The translations under genes and the position numbers were made by a program. Source: DASZOC01 sp035550975 (GTDB taxonomy: Bacteria > Actinomycetota > CADDZG01 > WHSQ01). From it: a stretch of 38,433 nucleotides of DNA. This document shows positions 15,619 to 25,823 of the stretch, piece by piece (position 1 is the stretch's first letter; every line of letters begins with the position of its first letter). Location of the stretch: assembly GCA_035550975.1 (NCBI GenBank), contig DASZOC010000010.1:1-38433 (forward strand). Direction: 5' to 3'. Below the pieces are notes generated by a model. That model was not told where the DNA came from. It was given only the letters and a program-made list of their open reading frames with translations, and did not search any database.

Positions 15619-17114
15619 AAGAAGAAGGTGGCGCTCTCCGCCGCTCGGAACAGGGGGCCCCAGAGGATGCCGAACCACAGCGCTGCCACGGCGGTAAGGG
15701 CGATCACAGCGTTCGCCGTGGGTCCTGCCGCAGACGGAAGCGCGCGCGCGGCGGCGGAAGTCTCATCCGGCTCCTGCATGTACATGACGACCATCACGCG
15801 CAGGTAGAAGAACGCGGCGATCGCGCTCGCTAGAGCACCGACCACAACGAGCGCGGTGTAGCCCTCTTGAACCGCGGCTCCGAAGACCAGCAACTTTCCG
15901 ACGAAGCCCGACGTCAGCGGGACACCGGCCAAAGAGAGAAGGAACAACGTGAGCGCAGCGGCCACGAGAGGGCGTTCGTAGAACAGCCCGCGGTAGTCGA
16001 CCAGCCGCGTGCGTTGCTCGTCCAGTCCCCCGATGACGGCGACGACGGCAAAGGCGCCGAGGACGGTCAGGCCGTAGGTCGCGAGATAGAACAGCGAACC
16101 CGAAACCGCACCGTCGTTCGCCGCGACGACCCCCACGAGGACGAAGCCGGCGTGCGCGATCGATGAGTACGCGAGCAGTCGCTTGACGTCTTCCTGCACC
16201 ACGGCTAGGACCGAACCCACGACCATCGTGGCGACCGCGATCCCCACGACGAGGGGCTGCCAGTCCCACCGCAACGGGAACAGGACGACCTCGAGAAGCC
16301 GCAGGATCGCGGCAAATCCGGCAAGTTTCGAAGCCGCCGCCATGAAACCCGTTACCGGTGACGGTGCACCCTGGTACGCGTCGGGCGTCCACAGGTGGAA
16401 CGGCACCGCCGCCACCTTGAAGCCGAGCCCGATGATCAGCAGACCGGTGGCAAGTGCGAGGAATCCCAGCTCGGACGCCGGCGTCGTTGCGATGAAGTGC
16501 GCGATCCCTTCGGCCCCCCCGGGCGCGGTCTCGCCGTAATAGTTCGTCGTTCCCGTTGCCCCGTAGACCAACGCGATCCCGAGCAGGAAGAAGGCAGAAG
16601 AGAAGCTCCCGAGCAAGAAGTACTTCAAGGCAGCTTCCTGACTTACGAGGGAGCGGACGCGCAAACCGACCAGCACGTACAACCCGATGGAGAAGGTCTC
16701 GAGCGCGAGGAACGTGACGATCAGGTCGGCGGACGAAGCCATCAGCATCATCCCGGCGATCACGAACAGCGTGAGCCCGTAGAACTCGGGTTCCTCCAGC
16801 CCCGCGCGCATCAGGTACTCGCGGCCAAGCCAGACCGTCAGCAGCCCGAAAACGATCAACGCGACTTTGACGAATATGGCGAAGCCGTCGAGCGCCACCA
16901 TGCCGGCGAGCTGTAGCTCTGCGGCACCCCACTGGTCGATGGCGAGCCACGCCGCGACCACGAGTGCGGCCGTGCTCAGGACGGGCAGGTGAAGCCGGCT
17001 AGGGATCGAGTCCGCCATGAACGCGTCGAAGATCAATAGCAACAACGCCGACACGCATAGGGCGATCTCCGGCGCGACGCCCGAGAGCTGGACCTCCGGC
17101 GGCGTGAACGGCAT
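15615..17114 (-). CDS. nuoN: NADH-quinone oxidoreductase subunit N (14-subunit complex)
   Basis: 499 aa, antiporter-like membrane subunit, last gene of operon 2. Key residues are E139 (FLALETFSIGLYVLVG) and K233 (GFKVAAVPFHLW), then TPDAYQGAPSPVTGFMAAASK. The ATG overlaps the nuoM TGA by one base. Its stop overlaps that of the convergent CGNR regulator. It differs widely from the nuoN of operon 1 outside the core motifs. Confidence 0.94.
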   Translation of the reverse strand: MPFTPPEVQLSGVAPEIALCVSALLLLIFDAFMADSIPSRLHLPVLSTAALVVAAWLAIDQWGAAELQLAGMVALDGFAIFVKVALIVFGLLTVWLGREYLMRAGLEEPEFYGLTLFVIAGMMLMASSADLIVTFLALETFSIGLYVLVGLRVRSLVSQEAALKYFLLGSFSSAFFLLGIALVYGATGTTNYYGETAPGGAEGIAHFIATTPASELGFLALATGLLIIGLGFKVAAVPFHLWTPDAYQGAPSPVTGFMAAASKLAGFAAILRLLEVVLFPLRWDWQPLVVGIAVATMVVGSVLAVVQEDVKRLLAYSSIAHAGFVLVGVVAANDGAVSGSLFYLATYGLTVLGAFAVVAVIGGLDEQRTRLVDYRGLFYERPLVAAALTLFLLSLAGVPLTSGFVGKLLVFGAAVQEGYTALVVVGALASAIAAFFYLRVMVVMYMQEPDETSAAARALPSAAGPTANAVIALTAVAALWFGILWGPLFRAAESATFFF

Positions 17115-18658
17115 CAGGGCGCCTCACCTTCGCCGGCGGCGTCTGCGTCCGCATCGGCGACACCAGGGGTTCCGGGAAGCACCGACGACTCGCGCAGCTG
17201 GTGGGTGACTTTCTCGGCCGAAGGGCCGATCCGGTCGAGGAACGGCTTCGGGTAGACGCCGATGGCGACGATCAGCACGAGCACCGGTGCGAGCATCACG
17301 AGCTCGCGCGGCCCGAGGTCGCGCAACGAATGGTTCTCCTCGATGGTGACCGGGCCGTGGAAGACGCGCTGGTACGCCCACAACAGATAGACCGCGGCGA
17401 GGACGATGCCGAACGCGGCCGGCACCACCCACCACTCGTAAACAAGGAACGTGCCGAGCAGGATCAGGAACTCGCCGACGAAGCCGTTGAGGCCCGGCAG
17501 CCCGATCGAAGAAAGGGCAACGAAGAGGAACAGCCCCGACAGCACGGGGACCGTCGCCGAGAGTCCCCCGAAATCGGCGATCAAGCGGGTGTGGCGACGC
17601 TCGTACAGGGCTCCGACCAACATGAACAACGCTCCTGTCGACAGGCCGTGGTTGACCATCTGGAGGATCCCGCCGTTCATCGCGGTCGCGCTTCCCACGA
17701 AGATGCCGAGCGTCACGAAGCCGAGGTGGGCCACCGACGAGTAGGCGATCAACCGCTTCAGATCCTTCTGCATCATTGCCACGGCAGCGCCATAGACGAT
17801 CCCCACGATCGAGAGCGCGATCACGAGTGGGGCCAGGTTCCGTGCCGCGTCCGGGAACAGAGGGATCGCGAACCGGAGCAGGCCGTAGGCGCCCATCTTC
17901 AGCATGACCGCGGCAAGGACGACCGAGCCGGCCGTCGGGGCCTCGGTGTGCGCGTCTGGGAGCCAGGTGTGCAACGGAACGAGCGGAACCTTGACGGCGA
18001 ACGACGCGAAGAAGCCGAGGAACAACAAGCGTTGAACGTCTAGCGCGAACGACGTCCCCAGTAGCTCGCGATAGTCGAACGTCGGGTCGCCGCCCGGCGC
18101 GAAGTAGAGGAACAGGATCGCCACCAGCATCAACAACGATCCCGCGAGCGTGAACAGGAAGAACTTCATCGCGGCATAGATGCGTCGGCCGTAGCCCCAC
18201 ATCCCGATCAGGAAGTACATCGGGATCAGAGTGACTTCCCAGAACAGATAGAAGAGGAAGAGGTCGAGCGCGCAGAAGACGCCGATCATCCCGGTCTCCA
18301 AGACGAGGAGGAACACGAAGTACGGCTTCACTCGCGTCGTGATCGACCACGACGCGAGGACGGCCAGCGGCATCAAGAAGGTTGTCAGCATGACCATCCA
18401 CAGGCTGATCCCGTCGATGCCGGTGATGTAGCTGATGCCCCACTCGGGGATCCACGAGACCTCCGAGACCATCTGGAACGCGGCCGACCCCGGGTCGAAG
18501 TCGAGCAATATCCACAACGACAGGACGAACGTCGCGAGCGTGACGCCGACCGCCCCCCACTTGAGCGACGCTTCACGCTCGCGCGGGACGAAGCCGAGCA
18601 CAACCGCGCCCAAGAGAGGCAGGAAGATCGTGATGTCGAGGATCGGCAGCTCGGTCAC
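17114..18658 (-). CDS. nuoM: NADH-quinone oxidoreductase subunit M (14-subunit complex)
   Basis: 514 aa, antiporter-like membrane subunit. Key residues are E141 (LFWEVTLIPMYFLIGMWG) and K223 (AVKVPLVPLHTWLPDAHTEAPT). The C-terminus carries an unusual acidic Asp/Ala/Glu tail of about 20 residues (ending AGEGEAP) that is absent from the operon 1 copy. The GTG start overlaps the nuoL TGA (GTGA). Confidence 0.94.
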   Translation of the reverse strand: MTELPILDITIFLPLLGAVVLGFVPREREASLKWGAVGVTLATFVLSLWILLDFDPGSAAFQMVSEVSWIPEWGISYITGIDGISLWMVMLTTFLMPLAVLASWSITTRVKPYFVFLLVLETGMIGVFCALDLFLFYLFWEVTLIPMYFLIGMWGYGRRIYAAMKFFLFTLAGSLLMLVAILFLYFAPGGDPTFDYRELLGTSFALDVQRLLFLGFFASFAVKVPLVPLHTWLPDAHTEAPTAGSVVLAAVMLKMGAYGLLRFAIPLFPDAARNLAPLVIALSIVGIVYGAAVAMMQKDLKRLIAYSSVAHLGFVTLGIFVGSATAMNGGILQMVNHGLSTGALFMLVGALYERRHTRLIADFGGLSATVPVLSGLFLFVALSSIGLPGLNGFVGEFLILLGTFLVYEWWVVPAAFGIVLAAVYLLWAYQRVFHGPVTIEENHSLRDLGPRELVMLAPVLVLIVAIGVYPKPFLDRIGPSAEKVTHQLRESSVLPGTPGVADADADAAGEGEAP

Positions 18659-20583
18659 GAGACCCTCACCACCAGCACGGACAGGATCAGCACCACGCCG
18701 AACAGGAACACCGCTGCGTAGCTCCGGACGTATCCGGTCTGGAATCGACGGAACCGTTCGGCGACGGTGGCGACAGTCCGCCCGGTTCCGACGATGAACC
18801 CGTCGACGAGCCTTGCGTCGACGACGTCGGTAGCGAACGCAGCGACGCGCTTACCCGGGCCGACGATCGTCCGTCCATAAAGCTCGTCGACGTAGAACTT
18901 GTTCCGCGCGGCATCCACGAGCCACGGAGCTCGCGCGTAGAGAGTTCGCCTACGGACGCTGCCAGCGCGCGACCCGTACAGGGCGCGGGCGACGAGGATC
19001 CCGGTCGCCGCGACGAACAGCGCGACTCCGCCGAGCACCCACGCGACGAGACCCTCCGGCACGTGCGCGGCGCCGAGGACAGGCTCGAGGAAGTGCTCCA
19101 GCGTCAACAGCCCGGGCAGGTTGATCGCGCCGCCGACAATCGCGAGGCCCGCCAGCGGCACGAGCGCAACCGCCATCGTGGGGGGCGCGTCGTGAACGTG
19201 TACGCCTTCGGGCAGCTTCACCCGACCCTCGAAGACACGGAAGTACATCCGCGACATGTAGAACGCCGTCAACAGCGCCGTCACGACGCCGATCGCCCAG
19301 AGGTCGTAGCGCCCCTGCTCCCACGCCGACGCCAGGATCGCGTCCTTCGAGAAGAAACCGGCGAACGGGATCACGCCACAGATCGCGAGCCACCCCGCCA
19401 TGAAGGTCCAACCGGTGACCGGCATGACCTTCCGGAGCCCTCCCATCTTCCGCATGTCCGTCTCGCCCGCGAGCGCATGCATGACGGCTCCTGCGCCAAG
19501 GAACATCAGCGCCTTGAAGAACGCGTGGGTGACGAGATGGAACACACCGGCGGAATACGCGTGAACGCCGTGCGCGATGAACATGTATCCGAGCTGCGAG
19601 ACGGTGGAGTAGGCCAGGACCTTCTTTATGTCGTATTCGGTGGCCGCGATGACTGCGGCCCACAGCGCGGTCAACGCTCCGATCCATCCGACCACGATCA
19701 AGGCGTCGCCTGCTTCGAACACGGGGCTCAAGCGCGCGACCATGTAGACACCGGCAGTCACCATCGTCGCGGCGTGGATCAGCGCGGACACAGGCGTCGG
19801 GCCTTCCATTGCGTCCGGCAGCCAGACATACAGCGGTATCTGCGCGCTCTTGCCGGTGGCGCCCGCGAACAGCAGCAACGACACCGTGGTCGCGACGCCC
19901 GCTCCCAGCGCGCCGGCAGATGCGTTGACCTGCCCGAGCGTGAGCGAGCCGGCCGCGGACGCGAGCAGGAATATCCCCAGCAGGAAAGCGAAGTCTCCGA
20001 TCCGGTTGACGATGAACGCCTTCTTCGCGGCGTTCGCCGCCGAAGGCCGATCGAACCAGAACCCGATCAGCAGATAGCTACAGAGGCCCACGCCCTCCCA
20101 GCCGAGATACAGGAGAAGGAGGTTGTCGGCGAGCACCAGGACCAGCATCGCGGCGGCGAACAGGTTGAGGTAACCGAAGAACCGCGCGAAGCGGTCGTCC
20201 CCGCGCATGTAGCCGATCGAATAGATGTGGATCAGGGCCCCGACCCCCGTGACGACCAACAGCATCACGACCGACAGAGGGTCGATCAACAGGTCGAAAC
20301 CGGCCGCTAGACCGGGGACCTCGATCCAGTCGAACAGATGGATAGAGACGGTGCGGCGGTGCTCCGGACGACCGACGATCTCCATGAACAGAATCACCGC
20401 ACTGGCGAACGCACGCACCATCGCGAGTGACGCCAGCCAGCCGGTCCACCCCCGGACCCGCTTGCCGATCGGGCTCGATTCGAGGCGTCCGCCGAGTACC
20501 AAGAGGAGGAAGGCGGTGATCAGGGGGAAGTAGATGGCGCTGGTGGCTAGGGTCTTTACGTCGTTACCGGGGATCAGCTCCAT
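18655..20583 (-). CDS. nuoL: NADH-quinone oxidoreductase subunit L (14-subunit complex)
   Basis: 642 aa, distal antiporter-like subunit with the long lateral helix expected in its C-terminal third. Key residues are E163 (LGWEGVGLCSYLLIG) and K245 (TGKSAQIPLYVWLPDAM), then GPTPVSALIHAATMV. It starts at an ATG 10 bases after nuoK; no strong ribosome site is visible, as expected for a tightly coupled gene. Confidence 0.94.
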   Translation of the reverse strand: MELIPGNDVKTLATSAIYFPLITAFLLLVLGGRLESSPIGKRVRGWTGWLASLAMVRAFASAVILFMEIVGRPEHRRTVSIHLFDWIEVPGLAAGFDLLIDPLSVVMLLVVTGVGALIHIYSIGYMRGDDRFARFFGYLNLFAAAMLVLVLADNLLLLYLGWEGVGLCSYLLIGFWFDRPSAANAAKKAFIVNRIGDFAFLLGIFLLASAAGSLTLGQVNASAGALGAGVATTVSLLLFAGATGKSAQIPLYVWLPDAMEGPTPVSALIHAATMVTAGVYMVARLSPVFEAGDALIVVGWIGALTALWAAVIAATEYDIKKVLAYSTVSQLGYMFIAHGVHAYSAGVFHLVTHAFFKALMFLGAGAVMHALAGETDMRKMGGLRKVMPVTGWTFMAGWLAICGVIPFAGFFSKDAILASAWEQGRYDLWAIGVVTALLTAFYMSRMYFRVFEGRVKLPEGVHVHDAPPTMAVALVPLAGLAIVGGAINLPGLLTLEHFLEPVLGAAHVPEGLVAWVLGGVALFVAATGILVARALYGSRAGSVRRRTLYARAPWLVDAARNKFYVDELYGRTIVGPGKRVAAFATDVVDARLVDGFIVGTGRTVATVAERFRRFQTGYVRSYAAVFLFGVVLILSVLVVRVS

Positions 20584-20593
20584 ACGACCGTCA

Positions 20594-20902
20594 TCACCAC
20601 TTGAGGAGGTTCATCTCATCGACGTTCGCGCTTGCCCGGTGCCGGAAGATCACGAGGATGATCGCGAGGCCGACTACTACCTCGGCGGCGGCCACCACCA
20701 GAACGAAGAACACGAGCACCTGCCCAACGATCTCGCCGTGCATCCGCGCGAACGTGACGAACGCGAGGTTGACGGCGTTCAGCATGAGCTCGATGAACAT
20801 GAAGATGACGATCGCGTTACGCCGCACGAGCGCGCCGACCACACCGACCGTGAACATCAACGTCGCAAGGACCAGGTAGTAGCCGGGGCCGACGCTGTTC
20901 AC
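20594..20902 (-). CDS. nuoK: NADH-quinone oxidoreductase subunit K (14-subunit complex)
   Basis: 102 aa, three membrane helices. The buried glutamates are E38 (FMFIELMLNAVNLAF) and E74 (AAAEVVVGLAIILVIFR). The C-terminus DEMNLLKW matches the DVGEMSLMKW end of the operon 1 copy. The GTG start overlaps the nuoJ TGA. Confidence 0.94.
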   Translation of the reverse strand: MNSVGPGYYLVLATLMFTVGVVGALVRRNAIVIFMFIELMLNAVNLAFVTFARMHGEIVGQVLVFFVLVVAAAEVVVGLAIILVIFRHRASANVDEMNLLKW

Positions 20903-21474
20903 GCGGCCTTCCTGTTCTCGTCGGCGTGCTCCGCCGCACGCGAGGCCGAGCCGAGGCGGCGCGCCAGCACCATCACGCCCACGACCGCGACGATCAGGAG
21001 GATCGAGGTCGCTTCGAACGGCAGCAGGTAGCGGCTGAACAACAGGCGCGCCAGCGCTTGGACGTTGCCGGGGTCACGATTGATCTGGTCGAGCGCGGTC
21101 GATCCCGCGCCGGGGCTGGCGGCGAGATCGATCCCCCGCCACGCCACATAGACGATCTCGGCGGCGAGAACCGCTCCCAGGCCGATCGCCAGCGTTCGCT
21201 GCCCGGGCAACGGCTCGATCAGCGCCTCGCGTTTGTCGATCCCCAGCAGCATGATGACGAACAGAAACAACACCATGATGGCGCCCGCGTACACGATGAT
21301 CTGGACGGCGGCGATGAAGAACGCGCCCTGTAGCAGGAACGCGAGCGCCAGCGCGATCTGCGCGGCAACGAGATAGAGCGCGACATGTACGGCGTTGCGC
21401 ATGAACAGCATCGCGAGCGACGAGCCCAGCGCGATGACGAAGACGCCCCCGAATACGAGTTGCTCCCAGGTCAT
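20899..21474 (-). CDS. nuoJ: NADH-quinone oxidoreductase subunit J (14-subunit complex)
   Basis: 191 aa, about five membrane helices. QIIVYAGAIMVLFLFVIMLLG is the conserved NuoJ third-helix region. The C-terminal helix RYLLPFEATSILLIVAVVGVMVLA is closely matched in the operon 1 copy. The ATG overlaps the nuoI TGA (ATGA). Confidence 0.93.
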   Translation of the reverse strand: MTWEQLVFGGVFVIALGSSLAMLFMRNAVHVALYLVAAQIALALAFLLQGAFFIAAVQIIVYAGAIMVLFLFVIMLLGIDKREALIEPLPGQRTLAIGLGAVLAAEIVYVAWRGIDLAASPGAGSTALDQINRDPGNVQALARLLFSRYLLPFEATSILLIVAVVGVMVLARRLGSASRAAEHADENRKAA

Positions 21475-22067
21475 CGGTCGCGCGGGCCCTTCACAACCGG
21501 TGTCTGCCCTTCCGAGTAGCGGGTGACTCCGCCGGGAACCGTCGCTCGGTTCTCCTCGAGATCGACCCGCGTGCTACCGGATGCGTCCGGGATCAAGTCG
21601 CGGTCCGGCGGCAGCTCTTTCCTCGTCTCCCAGTGCCTGATGATGGGCGAGTCGACGATCAGTTGGTCCTTCGTGTAGATCAATCCCTCGCGCGAGTCGC
21701 CTGACATCTCGTATTCCGTCGTCATGAGCAAGGCTTCGGTGGGACACGCTTCGACGCACAAGCCGCAGAAGATGCAGCGCAGGTAGTTGATCTGATAGAT
21801 CTGCGCGTACCGCTCGCCGGGTGAGAACCGCGCTTCCGGAGTGTTCTCTGCACCGACGACCTGGATCGCGTCCGCGGGACAAGCGCCCGCGCACAACTCG
21901 CAACCGATACATTTCTCGAGCCCGTCCGGGTGCCGGTCGAGGATGTGACGGCCCTTGTAGCGCGGGAAGGGCATCCGGCGGACCTCGGGGTAACGAACGG
22001 TGTCCTTGCGCAGGAACGCGTTCTTGATCACCGTGCGCATGCCGGTGAGGATCTCGGGGATCGCCAT
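21471..22067 (-). CDS. nuoI: NADH-quinone oxidoreductase subunit I (14-subunit complex)
   Basis: 198 aa, normal NuoI length, carrying two 4Fe-4S clusters in the peripheral arm. Ligands are C53, C56, C59, C63 (CIGCELCAGACP) and C98, C101, C104, C108 (CIFCGLCVEACP). It has no low-complexity tail and no DPEE module, unlike the operon 1 NuoI. The ATG at 22067 has GGAG 8 bases upstream and lies 13 bases after nuoH. Longer in-frame readings cross nuoH and are not used. Confidence 0.94.
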   Translation of the reverse strand: MAIPEILTGMRTVIKNAFLRKDTVRYPEVRRMPFPRYKGRHILDRHPDGLEKCIGCELCAGACPADAIQVVGAENTPEARFSPGERYAQIYQINYLRCIFCGLCVEACPTEALLMTTEYEMSGDSREGLIYTKDQLIVDSPIIRHWETRKELPPDRDLIPDASGSTRVDLEENRATVPGGVTRYSEGQTPVVKGPRDR

Positions 22068-22080
22068 TACGCGCGCTCCA

Positions 22081-23298
22081 TCAGACAACAGCCTTCTTGC
22101 GCTGGGGCGCGACCGCGCCGACCGTGCGGGGGTCACCACGTCCGACCCACACGAGCACGATCAGGAACAGGGCCGCGAATACCCCAAGGCGCACGTTGCG
22201 CCCAACCCCTTCGGTGTTCACCACCGCGGTCACCATGATCCAGAGGAGGGCGCCCGGTATCAGGCGCTTCCATCCCAGCCACATCAAGCGGTCGTAACGA
22301 AGCCGCGGCATCGTCGCGCGCAGCCACACGAACAGGTACACGAACAGGCCCGTCTTGATCGTGAACCACACCAGCGGCCAGATCCACGAGAGGAAGTCGA
22401 AGCGGGGTCCGTTCCACCCGCCGAAGAACAACGTCACTGCCATAGCCGAGATCACGACGACGTGGATGTACTCGCCGAGGAAGAACATCGCGAAGCGGAT
22501 GCCGGAGTACTCCGTGTGGAAACCCGCGACAAGCTCCGTCTCGGCTTCGGCGAGGTCGAACGGAGCGCGGTTCGTCTCCGCGATACCTGCGATGAAGAAG
22601 AGCAGGAACGCGGGCCACTGCGACCAGATGAACCAGCTCGGGACGGGCTCGAAGATCTTCTGCACCTGCTCGAGGACCGGTATGCCGTCGAAGAACGTCA
22701 CGTTTCCGATCGTGCCGGCCTGCGCCGCGACGATGTCGACCGTAGAAAGCGTCCCCGCGACAATCACGATCGGCACCAGTGACAGCCCCAGCGCGATCTC
22801 GTAGCTGATCATCTGCGCGGTCGACCGGATGCCACCGAGCAACGGGTACTTCGACCCCGAAGCCCACCCCGCCAGCACGACACCGTAGACACCGAGGGAA
22901 CCCATAGCGAGGAAGTACAGGATGCCGATGTTGAGGTCGCTGACGACGAGCCCGATGTCGCGCCCGAACAGGTGCGCGTCGTCACCCACTGGCACCACCG
23001 CAAAGGCGAGGAAGGAAGGCACCATCGCCGCGACCGGCGCGATCGCATACACCCAGCGATCCGCGTTGCGAGGCCGGAAGTCCTCCTTGAAGAACAGCTT
23101 GATCCCGTCGGCGAGCGTCTGTAGCAATCCGAACGGCCCCCACCGGTTGGGGCCGATCCGTGCCTGCATGTCCCCGATGATCTTCCGCTCGGCCCAGATA
23201 ACGATCAGTGTCACGACCAACAGCGCCACGAACGTGATCACCACTTTGGCGAGGGCCGTGATTACCGCGGGGCCCAGGAAGTCGACGAGCCAGCTCAC
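22081..23298 (-). CDS. nuoH: NADH-quinone oxidoreductase subunit H (14-subunit complex)
   Basis: 405 aa, eight to nine membrane helices, the quinone-channel subunit. All canonical motifs are present: AERK (36-39), MQARIGPNRWGPFGLLQ, AETNRAPFDLAEAETELVAG and the FHTEYSG loop. The GTG at 23298 overlaps the nuoG TGA; upstream codons belong to nuoG in another frame. The C-terminus has a basic soluble tail (APQRKKAVV). Confidence 0.94.
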   Translation of the reverse strand: MSWLVDFLGPAVITALAKVVITFVALLVVTLIVIWAERKIIGDMQARIGPNRWGPFGLLQTLADGIKLFFKEDFRPRNADRWVYAIAPVAAMVPSFLAFAVVPVGDDAHLFGRDIGLVVSDLNIGILYFLAMGSLGVYGVVLAGWASGSKYPLLGGIRSTAQMISYEIALGLSLVPIVIVAGTLSTVDIVAAQAGTIGNVTFFDGIPVLEQVQKIFEPVPSWFIWSQWPAFLLFFIAGIAETNRAPFDLAEAETELVAGFHTEYSGIRFAMFFLGEYIHVVVISAMAVTLFFGGWNGPRFDFLSWIWPLVWFTIKTGLFVYLFVWLRATMPRLRYDRLMWLGWKRLIPGALLWIMVTAVVNTEGVGRNVRLGVFAALFLIVLVWVGRGDPRTVGAVAPQRKKAVV

Positions 23299-25823
23299 GG
23301 TCGCCTCACCTCGACGTGGGGATCGACACCGGCCATCAGGGTGTTCGCCCGCAGACCCTCCTGGTCGTAGGGGATGAAGACGGAGCCGCGGGCGATGTCG
23401 GAGATAGCGACGGCGAGCGTCGTCTGGGTGCCGTTCGCGCCCACGACGACCTCGTCGCCGTCGGCGAGCTCGAGCTCCTTCGCGTCTTCGTCGTTCATCT
23501 CGAGATACGGCTTGCGCTGGATGCTCCGCAGCGCGACCGAGCGCGACACCATGTTGCCCTCGTCGTAGATCAGCCTGCCGGTGAGCAACCGGAACGACCC
23601 GTCGCCTCGTTGCGGTGATGACGATGACGAAGCCGGCGCAGAGGCCGACGCGCCGTCCCCGCCGTCGGGAAGCGGCGGCACGTAACCCGGGCGCTGACGC
23701 GCTTCGAAGGCGCGCAGCTCCCACGACAGAGGCCAGTTCTGCCCCGTCTGGATCGGGAAGCCCTGGCGGAAACCTTTCGGGTACTGCCCGCCCGGCCCCG
23801 CGACCGCGGCATCACCTTGCTGTGCGTCGTTCTCGAACTGCGACTCGTACTGCAACGTCGACTCGGGGATGCGCTGAGAGATCGCGGCGAGGTCGACGTC
23901 TTTGTGCGTCGGGACCTGCTTCTTGATGTCGGCCCAGACGTCGTCGAACGACAGCCACTCCCAGTCGTCCCCCAAGCGCGCCGCGAGACCGGCACAGATC
24001 TCCCATGGTTGCCGCGCAGTCCCCGGTGGTGCTTTCACCGGCTCGAGCTTCTGCAACCTGCGCTCGAGGTTCGTGAAGGTCGCGGTGCGCTCCGCGTACG
24101 CGGCGCTGGGAAGGACGACGTCCGCATGCGAGACCGTCTCCGTCGGCAGCAGCTCGACGACGACCGTGAAGACCCCGCTCCCCAGCGCTCTGCGCGCGAG
24201 ACCGGCATCGGGGAAGTCCGTGATCAGGTCGGCGCCGAAGACGAACAGCGCGTCGAGCTCTCCCGCCGCGGCGGCTTCGAGCATCGCGCGGGTGTCGAGG
24301 CCCGCTTCCTGCCGCTGCTCGTAACCGGGACCTAGCGACGGGAGCACGCCCATGTCGATCGCGCCCTGCGACCCTGCGTGCGGAGGACACACGAGGAGCT
24401 TCGCTCCCCGCTTTGCAACCAGGGCACGCGCCGCGTCGAAAGATGCCGAGTGGTCCTCGCCGGGGGAGGCCGGTCCCCAGCACACGACGAGCGGATCGCC
24501 GATGTCGTTCACGATCGCAGCGTCGGTCGACAGTGAGTCGGTCGAGCGAACGACGTGGGTGGCACACCGGTCGAGAGAAGTCGCGCGCGGTGAGACGACG
24601 ATCAGCTTCGTGTTGCACTCGAGCACCGCATGGCGGAGCTTCAGGTACAGGACCGGCAGCGTCTCTTTCGGATCGGGTCCGATCCAAACGACGGTACGAG
24701 CCTTCGCAAGGTCTGCGATCTGCGCGGTGGACCCTGCGACGGGAGCGACCTCGAGCACGCGGTCGTAGGGAGCGCCTGCGTCCTGGATGCGCGAGTCGAC
24801 GTTGCTCGTCTTCAGGACGTCGCGCGCGAGCCGCGCGATCCCGAACGAATCTTCTGTGGTGAGGTGCCCGCCGCTGATGACGCCGATGCGCTCCTTGCCT
24901 TCGACGGCGGCGGCGATCTTGTCGAACGCATCGGCCCACGAGCTCGGGATGAACTCCTCGCCGTCGCGCACCAGCGGGTTCGTGAGGCGGTCGTCGGCAT
25001 CGACGTAGTGGTACCCGAAGCGCCCCTTGTCACACGACCAGAAGTCGTTCACCTGCTCGTTCGGCAGTGCCTGGCAGCGGACCACCTCGTCCGTGCGCAC
25101 CTCGTTCGTCAACGGGCAGCCGACGGCGCAGTAGGAGCAGACGCTCGGCGCTGCTTTCAGGTCCCACGGGCGAGCGACGAAACGGTACGGCTTCGACGTC
25201 AACGCGCCGACGGGACAGATCTGGATCGTGTTGCCCGAGAAGTAGCTGTCGAACGGCTCGTCGGAGAAAGTCAGGATCTGCGTCCCGGGGCCGCGGTCGA
25301 CGAGCTGGATGAACTGGTCGCCCGCGATCTCGTCGGAGAACCGCACGCACCGCCAGCACAGGACGCAGCGCTCTCGGTCCAGCACGACCAGCTCGGAGAT
25401 CTCCAACGCCTTCTCGTAGGTGCGTTTCGGCTCGATGTAGCGGCTGGTTCCCGGCCCGTGCGCGTACGTCTGGTCCTGCAGCGGACACTCGCCCGCGCGA
25501 TCGCAGATGGGGCAGTCCAGCGGGTGGTTGATGAGGAGGAACTCGAGCATGCCCTCCTGCGCATCCACCGCCGACTCTTCGACCGTGTTCGCCACCATGC
25601 CGCCCGCAACCGGCGTCGCGCAGGCGGGCAACAGCTTGTTGCTGCCCTCTATGTGCACGAGACACATGCGACAGACCGCGACGGATTTCATGCCGGGGTG
25701 GTAACAGAAGCGCGGCACGAAGATGCCGAGCTCTTCGGCAACGTCGATCAGCAGGCGACCCGGTTCCGCCTTCGTCTCCAGACCGTTGATCGTGACGTTG
25801 ACGACCTCGTTGCCGGACGTCAC
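23295..25823 (-). CDS. nuoG: NADH-quinone oxidoreductase subunit G (14-subunit complex)
   Basis: 842 aa, iron-sulfur-rich subunit of the NADH module. The N-terminal 2Fe-2S site (N1b) uses C40, C51, C54 and C68. The His-ligated N5 site is H100, C104, C107 and C113. Another 4Fe-4S site uses C153, C156, C159 and C203. An N7-type site is also complete: C229, C232, C236 and C264 (CxxCxxxCx27C). The remainder is a molybdopterin-oxidoreductase-like fold, normally without a cofactor in NuoG. A Ser/Ala-rich loop lies near residues 720-735. The GTG at 25823 overlaps the nuoF TGA. Confidence 0.94.
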   Translation of the reverse strand: MTSGNEVVNVTINGLETKAEPGRLLIDVAEELGIFVPRFCYHPGMKSVAVCRMCLVHIEGSNKLLPACATPVAGGMVANTVEESAVDAQEGMLEFLLINHPLDCPICDRAGECPLQDQTYAHGPGTSRYIEPKRTYEKALEISELVVLDRERCVLCWRCVRFSDEIAGDQFIQLVDRGPGTQILTFSDEPFDSYFSGNTIQICPVGALTSKPYRFVARPWDLKAAPSVCSYCAVGCPLTNEVRTDEVVRCQALPNEQVNDFWSCDKGRFGYHYVDADDRLTNPLVRDGEEFIPSSWADAFDKIAAAVEGKERIGVISGGHLTTEDSFGIARLARDVLKTSNVDSRIQDAGAPYDRVLEVAPVAGSTAQIADLAKARTVVWIGPDPKETLPVLYLKLRHAVLECNTKLIVVSPRATSLDRCATHVVRSTDSLSTDAAIVNDIGDPLVVCWGPASPGEDHSASFDAARALVAKRGAKLLVCPPHAGSQGAIDMGVLPSLGPGYEQRQEAGLDTRAMLEAAAAGELDALFVFGADLITDFPDAGLARRALGSGVFTVVVELLPTETVSHADVVLPSAAYAERTATFTNLERRLQKLEPVKAPPGTARQPWEICAGLAARLGDDWEWLSFDDVWADIKKQVPTHKDVDLAAISQRIPESTLQYESQFENDAQQGDAAVAGPGGQYPKGFRQGFPIQTGQNWPLSWELRAFEARQRPGYVPPLPDGGDGASASAPASSSSSPQRGDGSFRLLTGRLIYDEGNMVSRSVALRSIQRKPYLEMNDEDAKELELADGDEVVVGANGTQTTLAVAISDIARGSVFIPYDQEGLRANTLMAGVDPHVEVRRP

